22,014 nucleotides of DNA from Planctomycetaceae bacterium (lineage in GTDB: Bacteria > Planctomycetota > Planctomycetia > Pirellulales > Thermoguttaceae), in the NCBI GenBank assembly GCA_031267635.1, contig JAIRYX010000293.1, positions 1 to 22,014 on the forward strand. Direction: 5' to 3'. The translations under genes were made by a program, and so were the position numbers. The notes beneath the pieces were generated by a model. That model saw only the letters and a program-made list of their open reading frames with translations. It did not search any database and was not told the DNA's origin. Shown here piece by piece: positions 14,578 to 22,014 of the stretch. Positions within the stretch are counted from its first letter, which is position 1. Each line of letters begins with the position of its first letter.

Positions 14578-15447
14578 ATGTTTTCCAAAATTGCGATTAT
14601 CGGCGTAGGACTATTAGGCGGTTCGGTGGGACTGGCGGTTCGGCGAACATGGTCGGCATGCCGCGTTGTTGGAATCGGTCGGAACGCCACGACGCTTGAA
14701 ACCGCGAAACAGATCGGCGCGGTTCACGAATTTTCGCTGTCAATTACAGACGGTACGGCGGGTTGCGAATTGATCGTCGTTTGTACGCCGGTCGGCAGCA
14801 TTGCGGAACATGTGATCTTGGCGGCGGAAGGAGCAAAACCGCAAGCGAAACATACGGCTCAAACAGTTTCGCCGATCATCACCGACGTCGGCAGCACAAA
14901 GCAATGGATTTGCGAAACGTTGGAGAAACGCTTTCCGCTCGCCAACAATTGCCGCTTTCTCGGCGGGCATCCGATTGCCGGAAGTGAGAAAAACGGAGTC
15001 GCTGCCGCGTCGGAAACGCTGTTCAACAATCGCGCCGTCGTGTTGACTCCGACCGCGTCAACGTTCCCCGAAACAACGAAAGCGCTCCGTCGCTTTTGGG
15101 AGTCGCTCGGCGCAAACGTTATTTGTCTGAACGCCGAAGAACACGACCGTCTTTTAGCGAGAACAAGTCATCTTCCGCACGCGGTTTCCGCCGCATTGGC
15201 GAAAATCTCCGACTATAAAATTTACGGCGAGCTTTGCGGTTCCGGTTTCCAAAGCGTTTCACGCCTTGCGGCAGGGAGTCCAGAAATTTGGCTGGATATT
15301 TTTCTTTCTAATCGGGATGCGCTATTATCGTCGTTGAATGATTTTGACCAATCCTGCCGTCAACTTCGGAACGCCCTCGAAAACAACGACGCTTCCGCTA
15401 TTTTGCAATTTTTGAACGACGCGAGAAAAAACGTTTCTCCTTTGTGA
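14578..15447 (+). CDS. tyrA: Prephenate dehydrogenase
   Basis: A 289-residue enzyme that oxidatively decarboxylates prephenate to 4-hydroxyphenylpyruvate in tyrosine synthesis. The Rossmann motif IIGVGLLGGS has GxGxxG at 9-14; HPIAGSEKNG at 131-140 holds the conserved catalytic His, and the second signature SHLPHAVSAAL begins at 197. The length equals the dehydrogenase core, with no chorismate mutase or ACT domain, so feedback control through an attached domain is not evident. Arogenate cannot be excluded as substrate. It starts 5 bases after the DUF1844 gene; only a weak GGAAAG lies upstream, consistent with translational coupling. No terminator is obvious between its stop and the convergent gene ending at 15537. 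Confidence 0.9.
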   Translation: MFSKIAIIGVGLLGGSVGLAVRRTWSACRVVGIGRNATTLETAKQIGAVHEFSLSITDGTAGCELIVVCTPVGSIAEHVILAAEGAKPQAKHTAQTVSPIITDVGSTKQWICETLEKRFPLANNCRFLGGHPIAGSEKNGVAAASETLFNNRAVVLTPTASTFPETTKALRRFWESLGANVICLNAEEHDRLLARTSHLPHAVSAALAKISDYKIYGELCGSGFQSVSRLAAGSPEIWLDIFLSNRDALLSSLNDFDQSCRQLRNALENNDASAILQFLNDARKNVSPL

Positions 15448-15536
15448 AATGTTTTCTTACAACGCCACGGAGTTGACAAGAGCAAATAATAATTCTGCGT
15501 TCTTTGCGAGAAAAATAAATAAGCAAAATCACCGAA

Positions 15537-17321
15537 CTATTTTTCAGCCGTCATCTCTCTTGCTTTGAGATAATCATCAAACGCAAAGACAGACAACACC
15601 GGCGTTTCACAAGCTTGAAGTGAAAAAATTTGCGGTTGATGGACATATTTAGTATAAACAGGCGTGAAATGTTTCATAAGTTGCCAATCGGCGCGAGACC
15701 ATGCGCCGGGGCGATGTTGAATAATATACCACTGATAATCGCCGTGATCTTTGACATGAAATTCCGGTTGTAAACCATTCCAGACGCGAACGAAATTCAT
15801 TGTTTTAGACGATTTCGCCGAGAAATAAATTTTCTTATGTTCCGATACGTTTTGGTTAAGCCATTGAATAACGTCGGCATCAAGCGAGTCCCAGTAATAC
15901 GTTGGTTCAAAGCCGCGTTGTGCCGCTCCATGAACGCCGCCAATGACCGCATTATAAAACGACAACCATTGAGGAGCGTAAAAAACGATATTGTTCAATC
16001 CGGTTAACAATAGAAACACGACAGCCAAGCGTCCGCATAGCGGCGATGATAACAAACGTTTTTTGGACGGCGAGCGGGATATTTGCCATAACGTTGACAT
16101 GCCGATTCCCGCGATAATGGCAAGAAACGCAAACGCTGTAATAAACAATCGCACGCCGTCATGCGGCGGCGTGCCGGGAAACGCGCGAATCATCGGTAAG
16201 ATCAACGCATTGAGCAAAAGAAATCCACTAAATTGTAATCGGTGATTCGATTCCGTGTTTTGACGCTTAAAAGTCGTCGATGTTATTGAATCTTTGCGCG
16301 AGAACATTCTTTTCAATCCCAACGGCAACACCAAAAGAAATAACGTCGGAAATGTAATCGCAATCCAAACCGCCGTATTATAAAAAGGGAGCGGATGATG
16401 AATATCATACATTTGCTTCCAAAATTGAATAGAAATATTGAAATGGTCGCGATGCGTGTTGAGATATAAAAATTTTGCAAAACCGTTTATTGAATGACGC
16501 CAAAGCGGCGGATTGAACAAATAAAAAACAAACGCAGCCGTTAAACTTCCAATCAAATACGGCAGCAAGTTTTTTGATATTTCCCGAAAATGCGAGCGTC
16601 GGCGAATGAGAACGCTCAACCGCACCAAAATCATTACAGCCAATGGAACGAGAATTGCCAAGCCGGTGAATTTCGCTGAAACTGTCATTCCGAGACAAAT
16701 TCCCCAAACAATGCCGACAACGATTCCGTCAAAAATTTTCTGCGGTGTTTGCAGCGGAAATGTTGCAACAGCAGTAAGCCACGCTGCCGTCAAAATACCG
16801 TCGCATGTCGCAAAATGCAAATGGGCGAACAAACGCGGGATAAGTAAAATCGTGACGACGGCAAAAAACGCCGCCATGTTTCCAAAATGGCGGCGAACCG
16901 CAGAAAATACGATACCGAGTGCAATGCTTACAAATAAAATTGTTCCAAATCGCCAAGACGTTTTCGGCGAAATCTCCGGTAGAAACGGAATCAATGAGAG
17001 AGCATCGGAAATGATTTTGCCGACGGCAATGACCGCAAGATAACCGCCGGGATGACCTTCAATAACAACCGTGCTTTTCCAATGCTCTACTATAGATTCT
17101 TGCGAAAACGGCGAATGACCGTCGGACGGCATTCGTCCTAAAAAAAGAAATTGCGTTACGTCGCCGCCCCAGCTTTTGACTGCTCCGGCACGCTCGATCA
17201 ATTCTCCTTCATCCCAAACAAGCGGTAACATTTCCGATGTTCCCACTAAAATCAGGGATGAAAGAACAATAATAATTGCGGGAAAAATCCATCGCATCAA
17301 TAAATCGTCTTTTGTGAACAT
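15537..17321 (-). CDS. GT39/PMT-type integral membrane glycosyltransferase
   Basis: A 594-residue membrane protein with about ten hydrophobic helices and a C-terminal soluble part of roughly 130 residues. After the first helix (12-27) an outer loop carries VWDEGE, with Asp-Glu at 37-38, the acidic pair of GT39/ArnT-like enzymes. Further loops include EGHPGGYLAVI and PRLFAHLHFATCDG. The enzyme likely moves a sugar from a polyprenyl-phosphate carrier to a protein or glycan outside the membrane; acceptor and donor are unknown. It resembles the first GT39-type gene in layout but is not a close copy. The start is ATG 17319-17321 without a clear Shine-Dalgarno sequence. It lies 62 bases after the methyltransferase gene on the same strand. 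Confidence 0.8.
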   Translation of the reverse strand: MFTKDDLLMRWIFPAIIIVLSSLILVGTSEMLPLVWDEGELIERAGAVKSWGGDVTQFLFLGRMPSDGHSPFSQESIVEHWKSTVVIEGHPGGYLAVIAVGKIISDALSLIPFLPEISPKTSWRFGTILFVSIALGIVFSAVRRHFGNMAAFFAVVTILLIPRLFAHLHFATCDGILTAAWLTAVATFPLQTPQKIFDGIVVGIVWGICLGMTVSAKFTGLAILVPLAVMILVRLSVLIRRRSHFREISKNLLPYLIGSLTAAFVFYLFNPPLWRHSINGFAKFLYLNTHRDHFNISIQFWKQMYDIHHPLPFYNTAVWIAITFPTLFLLVLPLGLKRMFSRKDSITSTTFKRQNTESNHRLQFSGFLLLNALILPMIRAFPGTPPHDGVRLFITAFAFLAIIAGIGMSTLWQISRSPSKKRLLSSPLCGRLAVVFLLLTGLNNIVFYAPQWLSFYNAVIGGVHGAAQRGFEPTYYWDSLDADVIQWLNQNVSEHKKIYFSAKSSKTMNFVRVWNGLQPEFHVKDHGDYQWYIIQHRPGAWSRADWQLMKHFTPVYTKYVHQPQIFSLQACETPVLSVFAFDDYLKAREMTAEK

Positions 17322-17383
17322 TCAATCATCAAGAGTTTAACGATACTCAAACTGTAAACAAAATATTTCGTTGATTTCAAAAC

Positions 17384-18145
17384 TCACTCAATGAATTTTC
17401 GTGCCGCGAGCGCCAAAAACGTGGCATTTTTATGCAAAATATCAATCTTCTTAAAACCAATTTCATGCAAGGTCAGAATGATAAAAGCAGGCGTTTCCGG
17501 CGTGTCGGAACGCTCAATCATTTCAAAAGTATGTTCCTGTTGTTCGCGTCCGATTTTCGCCGCAAGGTATTCCGCGTAACGTTCTTTTTGAATCGCTTGA
17601 ATTTCCTCGTTTTCATGGCGAATCAAATCCCAATACCAAAACGTACCGCCGTTTGCAAGCGATTGATAAATTTTTGCAAAAACGTCTTTCCATTCGTGTT
17701 TGGCGCGCAAATGATGCAAGACCGCGCCAGCGATAATGACGTCATACTTTTGCGGCTCTAACGGTGTTTCACGAATATCACCTTGTACAGATTTTTCAAC
17801 ACGAATATTTTCCGCAGTTAATCGTGCCGACGCACGCTCCAGCATTGATCGGCTCAAATCAATGAGCGTGATTTGCAGTTGCGGTAAACGTCTTGCAATC
17901 CGAATCGAAAAATTTCCGCCGCCGCACCCAATATCGCAAAGAAGTTTTGCGTCAGGTTGCATCCGTGCCGCCGATTCTTCAATCATGTTTAACACCATTG
18001 CGGCGTCAACCGCACTGGTTTGACCGGTCGTGTCATTGGAAAAACGCTCAACCTCGCCGTCAAAAAGCGTTCGTATTTCTTCAATGCTGTGTTTTGGTTC
18101 GTTGTTCTGCATGTTTTTTTCTAGTAGAAGAAAATCTTGTGTCAT
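17384..18145 (-). CDS. Class I SAM-dependent methyltransferase
   Basis: A 253-residue protein with a Rossmann-like methyltransferase core: motif I LLCDIGCGGGNFS (68-80), an acidic residue after strand two (ITLIDLSRSM), QGDIRETP, then the motif IV region YDVIIAGAVLHHL. The region before motif I (IEEIRTLFDGEVERFSN) fits small-molecule methyltransferases of the methyltransferase-11/12 kind. The substrate is not readable. The ATG at 18143-18145 is taken as start. A second ATG at 18110-18112 would remove 11 residues, and neither has a good ribosome site. The glycosyltransferase gene follows after 62 bases, so they may be co-transcribed. Divergent from the transposase-like gene. Confidence 0.85.
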   Translation of the reverse strand: MTQDFLLLEKNMQNNEPKHSIEEIRTLFDGEVERFSNDTTGQTSAVDAAMVLNMIEESAARMQPDAKLLCDIGCGGGNFSIRIARRLPQLQITLIDLSRSMLERASARLTAENIRVEKSVQGDIRETPLEPQKYDVIIAGAVLHHLRAKHEWKDVFAKIYQSLANGGTFWYWDLIRHENEEIQAIQKERYAEYLAAKIGREQQEHTFEMIERSDTPETPAFIILTLHEIGFKKIDILHKNATFLALAARKFIE

Positions 18146-18270
18146 AGGTGATAGATTTCAAGTTTGCAACGGATTGGTGGTTTTAAAATTCCCTGTTTAT
18201 TTCGCATTTTTGAGGGGGCTTCATTTTTTAGAAACATACCATCATAGAGACATTGAAAGGAGATTTTATT

Positions 18271-18777
18271 ATGGCAAGGACTTTTGCCCGTAAGCCAACA
18301 CCACCAAAGGATTGTACAGTACGTCTTTCGATGACGCAAGACCTGTATCCCCACATACTCGACGATTCCACGCTTTTTCGGGAATGGATTACTGAACAGT
18401 TTGCGTTACATCCAGAGCTATTTCCAGACAATTTTGTCGAAGGTTATTGTATGAAGGGTACGCGCACCAGTTCCAAACTTAAAATTGATTATCGACGTAT
18501 CACGTTGCGTGACGGCAGGATATGTGCAATTTATCTGCTTATTTCACATTTTGGGAAGAGATCGATTTATAAAATATCGGAACTATTCAATTGCCCAAGT
18601 CAAATAAATCCGCACGGCAATTGCATCGTTACCCGAACGGTTTTGTATGACACCCGACAACTAAATGACAACGCCCGACGCCCCGCAGAAAGACTAAATC
18701 AAAAACGTTACGCCGAAAATTGGCTCGACAACCTATTCATCGCAACTGCAAACCAACTTTCCCAAAATGCGAAATAA
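18271..18777 (+). CDS. Truncated transposase-like protein
   Basis: A 168-residue frame with a strong ribosome site (AAAGGAG eight bases before ATG 18271). Residues about 25-95 (LFREWITEQFALHPELFP, then EGYCMKGTR and YRRITLRDG) resemble the N-terminus of a transposase family common in planctomycetes and cyanobacteria. Its usual form is HPELFP...GF...RRI followed by a long catalytic part. Here the catalytic part is missing. From about residue 110 (SQINPHGN) the sequence no longer fits and contains a 20-bp stretch found also at 2976-2995. It may be an IS remnant joined to another repeat, or a small gene of its own given the intact translation signals. The family match is from memory of the motif pattern and not verified. 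Confidence 0.5.
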   Translation: MARTFARKPTPPKDCTVRLSMTQDLYPHILDDSTLFREWITEQFALHPELFPDNFVEGYCMKGTRTSSKLKIDYRRITLRDGRICAIYLLISHFGKRSIYKISELFNCPSQINPHGNCIVTRTVLYDTRQLNDNARRPAERLNQKRYAENWLDNLFIATANQLSQNAK

Positions 18778-18863
18778 TCAAAAAAAGTCATGCAAGACGA
18801 ACAATCGAAAACAACATCAACCGCACCTCGTGCGACCTTTATCCCATGCGCTAAACGACTCGC

Positions 18864-19796
18864 TCACTGTAAATCAAACGCCGCATAACAATCTCCTAAT
18901 TCCCGCTTTTTGCTTGACAGAAACATTTCGATAATCGGCGTCATTCGCTCCGATGCGTCTTCGACAACGTAATGTCCGGCGTCGTCAAAACGATGCGTTT
19001 CTGCATCGGGAAAAATTTGCAAAAAACGTTTCAGAAATTCCGGTGAAAAACACCAGTCATGCATTCCCCAAATCAACAAAAGCGGCTTTTCGCGGAACAT
19101 CGGCAAATTCTTTTCAATGTCCAAAAGCGTGGAATAACTCGGATGTTTTGGCGAAAGCGGAATATCTTTCACAAAACGATACACCGCTAAACGATTTGCC
19201 CAGCTATTGTAAGGCGAGAGTAATCCCGCACGAATTTCCCGCGTCATTTTTTTTCGATTGTTCATTGCCATCCGAGTTGCCGCGACCGCAAAAGCGTTCC
19301 ATCCCTGAACCGCCCAACGTCCTAAAAACGGCATACGGCAAACGCGAATCCGAAACGGACAACGTGAACTAATAAACGCCGCCGTGTTCATAAGGACGAA
19401 TTTTTCAAAACGTTCCGGCAAACGTTCCGCCGCACCCATACCGATTGCGCCGCCCCAATCGTGTGCGATAAGCGTGATTTTTTTCAGATTTAGCCGCTCA
19501 ATCATTTGGCAAAGATCATCTATTCGCCGTTCCAACGTGAACGGATACGCTTTTTCTGAAGGTTTGTCCGACAATCCGCAGCCGACATGATCGACTGCAA
19601 CACAACGATATGTTTTTCGCAACGGTAAAATGAGGTTTCGCCAATAAAACGACCATGTCGGATTTCCATGCACAAACAGAATTGGAGTACCTTTTCCTTC
19701 GTCCAAATAATGCATCCGCAACCCGTTTATATTATGGAAATTCGACCGAAACGGATATTGCGGTCGCCAAATCTCATTTTTTTTCTTTTTTGCCAT
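18864..19796 (-). CDS. oleB: OleB-type alpha/beta hydrolase (beta-lactone decarboxylase)
   Basis: A 310-residue alpha/beta hydrolase. HGNPTW at 43-48 is the oxyanion region, the nucleophile elbow is HDWGG with Asp113, the acid is likely Asp247 (WGMHDW), and His275 lies in DDAGHYVVED. The Asp nucleophile places it with haloalkane dehalogenases and OleB. The segments SPYNSWANRL and FVKDIPLSP and the MHYLDEG start region agree with OleB as I know it. OleB removes CO2 from a beta-lactone to give the long-chain cis-olefin, the last step of the OleABCD pathway. oleA, oleC and oleD are not in this window, and haloalkane dehalogenase activity remains an alternative. The start is ATG 19794-19796; the frame also offers a TTG at 19805. 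Confidence 0.75.
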   Translation of the reverse strand: MAKKKKNEIWRPQYPFRSNFHNINGLRMHYLDEGKGTPILFVHGNPTWSFYWRNLILPLRKTYRCVAVDHVGCGLSDKPSEKAYPFTLERRIDDLCQMIERLNLKKITLIAHDWGGAIGMGAAERLPERFEKFVLMNTAAFISSRCPFRIRVCRMPFLGRWAVQGWNAFAVAATRMAMNNRKKMTREIRAGLLSPYNSWANRLAVYRFVKDIPLSPKHPSYSTLLDIEKNLPMFREKPLLLIWGMHDWCFSPEFLKRFLQIFPDAETHRFDDAGHYVVEDASERMTPIIEMFLSSKKRELGDCYAAFDLQ

Positions 19797-20542
19797 CGTA
19801 TTCAATTTTCAAAGGGGACAAAGAATGTATTTGCTTATTTTACCTGAAAGACTCAATATGTGGAAGAGAGAGAATTTTGTAACAATTTGTGGCAATAAAA
19901 ATTCTTAATATGTCTTGAGAATTTTCCAGTTATTGAACAATTTTATTGCGTTTTTATTTTTTATTTCAATAGCGTATCTTTTCTATTTTATTTGATTGTT
20001 GTAGAGCAACCCATTATATTCGCGAGAAAAGAAAAAAAGCAAACAATTTATAAAAAACACTCGACAATAAATGTCTAATTTACCGAAAAATAGAACAAAG
20101 CCGTTTTTCCAGAATGAATGTCTTATGATGAAAAAAACAGTCGGGACAACGACTTATTATCGCAAAGGAATCGTGAACAACAATAAAATTCTTGTTTTTG
20201 CAGAATTTTGACGACAACAAAATTCTCGTGGACTGCCTGGAACACGGGAAAATCGCGTCGGGTAATTAAATTAGATGATTTTCAAAACGGAAAAATTTTT
20301 TGATTGCTGTTGTCATACGAACCGGAAATTTACACTTCAATATTGGACGCAAAATAAAATGACGTATTACAAACGCAAAAAATAAAGCGTTTTCAGAATA
20401 TTCGATTTTTATCCGTGTTTCAATAAACTTAAAACAGTTCAAAACTACGCCGGACTTCATGTTTTGTAGCGATTTTGTGAAAAGATTGTCTCGTGAAAAT
20501 CGTTGCGAATGTAAAATTTGGTCGTCCGACAGGAGGAGAAAG
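19797..20542. other. AT-rich gene-free region between oleB and the BON gene
   Basis: About 745 bases with no recognised gene. It must carry the divergent promoters for oleB and the BON protein, but I cannot single one out. The only structures I see are a 6-bp inverted repeat (AAACGC 20371-20376, GCGTTT 20387-20392) and a weak duplication (AACAACAATAAAATTCTTG near 20178, GACGACAACAAAATTCTCG near 20209). Confidence 0.5.
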
Positions 20543-21673
20543 ATGCAAAGATTGGCATGTTCATTGGTGATTATGTTTGCTACGCTGGTTTCGGCAATTG
20601 GTTTTGCGGAAAATCAGAACCAACAAATCGCCAAAAATCAAAATCAGCAGGTCGCGCAGTATATCGCCGATCAACTGAGTTCCAAATTCCCGGAATACAC
20701 GATTCATGTGAAATACAATAGCGGAGTCGTAACATTGGTTGGGGAATTGTACGACAACAACCAGATCGAAGACGCGTTAGGTTTTGTCCGCACGTTGCCC
20801 GGCGTCACACGAGTAATTAACGGGATGAACCTTGTACAGGCGAAATCGGCAATTCAACCGATTTCCGTATCGCAAGATATGCGTCGCAATGTCGGCATGA
20901 ATGGAACGGCGTCGCAAAGCTTGATACAAAATCCATCAAATTCCACGATTACCGCAGCGGTACCGCAAGGAACAGAAAACTCGGCGGTTTCCGCAGCCGT
21001 GGTTCAGCGTATTGAGCCAAACGCCATTACTCAAGTGCGAGGACAAGTGGATAATCGTCCGGTAACAGGCGTTACCGATTTTACAAAACGTGAAATTCCG
21101 GCGACTCCGGCTCCCACGATTCCGGTTCCCGAACCAACCATAACCGCTCAAGCGACGCCGATTGCGCCTGTTGCTCCGTCAGCGCCGGCTCTGACACCGA
21201 CGCCGATTCCGACTCTCGCACCGTTAGCGCCGGCAAGTTATATTGACGACAGGCAAGCTCCCGCGCCGTCGCCTATAACAGCAGCGTCAGGGAATAATCT
21301 GTCGCCGTTTTTGCCGCAAAACATTTCAACGGAAACGCAGCAAGTTGCCGTTCCTTATGATTCGCAAATGCCGCTTCCGATTGGACAACAAGTAGCGACA
21401 GCAGGACGTTATGATCAACCGAATGTGCCGAATTACGCTTGGCCCGCTTATGCCGCGCCGAACAACGTTTCGCAAGTCGCTTATCCGCGGCTTTATTGTC
21501 CCGACGCCACGCCGTATATCGGACCGTTTAATCCGTATCCGCAAGTTCCGACCGGCTGGCGGAAAGTTACGCTCGAATGGCATGACGGCTACTGGTGGCT
21601 TGATTTCGACGATGGTTCGGCACATGGACCGTTCTCGCCGCTGTTCCGCCATCCGAATCCGAAACGCCGTTAA
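20543..21673 (+). CDS. Secreted BON-domain protein with Pro/Ala-rich linker
   Basis: A 376-residue exported protein. Residues 1-22 form a signal peptide (LACSLVIMFATLVSAIGFA). After a short repeat (NQNQQIAKNQNQQ) comes a BON domain at about 35-99: VAQYIADQLSSKFPEYTIHV, GVVTLVGELYD and LPGVTRVINGMNL. BON domains are thought to bind phospholipid or envelope surfaces. Residues about 185-265 are Pro/Ala/Thr-rich (PTPIPTLAPLAPAS), likely extended. The C-terminus is aromatic and basic (WHDGYWWLDFDDGS, then NPKRR), and may be a small domain of its own. The start is ATG 20543, set by AGGAGG six bases upstream; the frame extends back to 20459. A strong terminator follows. Probably an envelope protein, precise role unknown. 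Confidence 0.88.
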   Translation: MQRLACSLVIMFATLVSAIGFAENQNQQIAKNQNQQVAQYIADQLSSKFPEYTIHVKYNSGVVTLVGELYDNNQIEDALGFVRTLPGVTRVINGMNLVQAKSAIQPISVSQDMRRNVGMNGTASQSLIQNPSNSTITAAVPQGTENSAVSAAVVQRIEPNAITQVRGQVDNRPVTGVTDFTKREIPATPAPTIPVPEPTITAQATPIAPVAPSAPALTPTPIPTLAPLAPASYIDDRQAPAPSPITAASGNNLSPFLPQNISTETQQVAVPYDSQMPLPIGQQVATAGRYDQPNVPNYAWPAYAAPNNVSQVAYPRLYCPDATPYIGPFNPYPQVPTGWRKVTLEWHDGYWWLDFDDGSAHGPFSPLFRHPNPKRR

Positions 21674-21777
21674 ATTTGTAAATTTTGATTCAAAATGGGT
21701 AACACAAAAGAACTTGTGTTTGATGTGTAAACGTTATCGGTTTCGATGACAACATTCAGGCAATAGAAAAATCTTTC

Positions 21778-21813
21778 CAACGGAAACGCGTCAATGCGTT
21801 TCCGTTGTTTTTT
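21778..21813 (+). terminator. Strong intrinsic terminator of the BON gene
   Basis: CAACGGAAACGC (21778-21789), six-base loop, GCGTTTCCGTTG (21796-21807), then six T. A perfect 12-bp stem, about 105 bases after the stop codon. Confidence 0.9.
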
Positions 21814-21862
21814 AGGCGAGGGAAATATATTCCTCACCCTTGCAAACTCGGTTTTCATCAAA

Positions 21863-21970
21863 AAAGGGACATCCAAGACCAGCGGGACTTGAGGGACACT
21901 AGAGATTTTTGGGACAGAAGAAAGTTTCTAAAAGAGTCCCCAAGAGTCCCTTTGGTCCCTTGTAGCCCTT
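21863..21970. repeat. GGGAC inverted-repeat element E
   Basis: The left arm (21863-21899) includes AAAAAGGGACATCCAAGACC and GCGGGACTTGAGGGACACT. The right arm (21934-21970) includes GAGTCCCCAAGAGTCCC and TTTGGTCCCTTGTAGCCCTT. Arms are imperfect reverse complements with the 9-base rhythm. It lies after the terminator of the BON gene; what follows to the window end shows nothing recognisable. Confidence 0.7.
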
Positions 21971-22014
21971 TGAATAATCATCAAAAACAAAATTTTGATG
22001 CACATATTTATTGA

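Noticed and set aside
18818..18838. Small hairpin CGCAC-CTC-GTGCG downstream of oleB as its terminator
   Set aside because: Only five base pairs and no T-run on the minus strand.
20071..20211. 46-residue plus-strand frame in the AT-rich gap before the BON gene
   Set aside because: No ribosome site, low complexity, no recognisable similarity.
1..22014. tRNA or rRNA genes
   Set aside because: No cloverleaf with conserved arms and no rRNA-like conserved stretch was noticed on either strand; a covariance search would settle it.

Overview
The window looks like a chromosomal segment of a planctomycete (Planctomycetota). The markers are two DUF1559 prepilin-like proteins in a row, a Tat-exported Gfo/Idh/MocA oxidoreductase, a secreted HEAT-repeat protein fused to a DUF1080 domain, a DUF1844 protein beside tyrA, and an OleB-type hydrolase. 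This placement is inferred from gene families; there is no rRNA or other phylogenetic marker. No tRNA, rRNA or CRISPR array was seen.

Layout. 1-2767: the tail of a plus-strand gene, then (minus strand) a signal-peptide protein overlapping a GT39-type membrane glycosyltransferase. 2768-3328: a gap with two repeat remnants and a terminator. 3329-4885: a LeuA-type synthase (minus). 4886-8827: the secreted HEAT/DUF1080 protein (minus), flanked by members of an unusual GGGAC inverted-repeat family, including a four-unit tandem array at 8058-8767. 8828-10129: the Tat oxidoreductase (minus). 10323-13491: two DUF1559 genes and a small lipoprotein (minus), probably one transcription unit with a recognisable promoter at about 13600. 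14105-15447: DUF1844 protein and prephenate dehydrogenase (plus). 15537-18145: a second GT39-type enzyme and a methyltransferase (minus). 18271-18777: a truncated transposase-like gene (plus). 18864-19796: oleB (minus). 20543-21673: a secreted BON-domain protein (plus) with a clear terminator.

Most genes are ordinary housekeeping or surface genes. The most striking non-gene content is a dispersed repeat family whose arms are built from a 9-nt periodic GGGACNNNA motif, facing an inverted-complement arm. It occurs at five loci in this window. At one of them it is amplified into a 168-bp tandem array whose junction hairpins show paired, pairing-preserving changes. A second anomaly is an 11-G homopolymer between a promoter/Shine-Dalgarno/ATG start and the body of a DUF1559 gene. 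It puts the only good start codon out of frame, so the gene is phase-variable, broken, mis-assembled, or starts internally at TTG.

Genes that appear to work together are the DUF1559-DUF1559-lipoprotein set (cell surface) and DUF1844-tyrA (5 bp apart). The rest are independent units.
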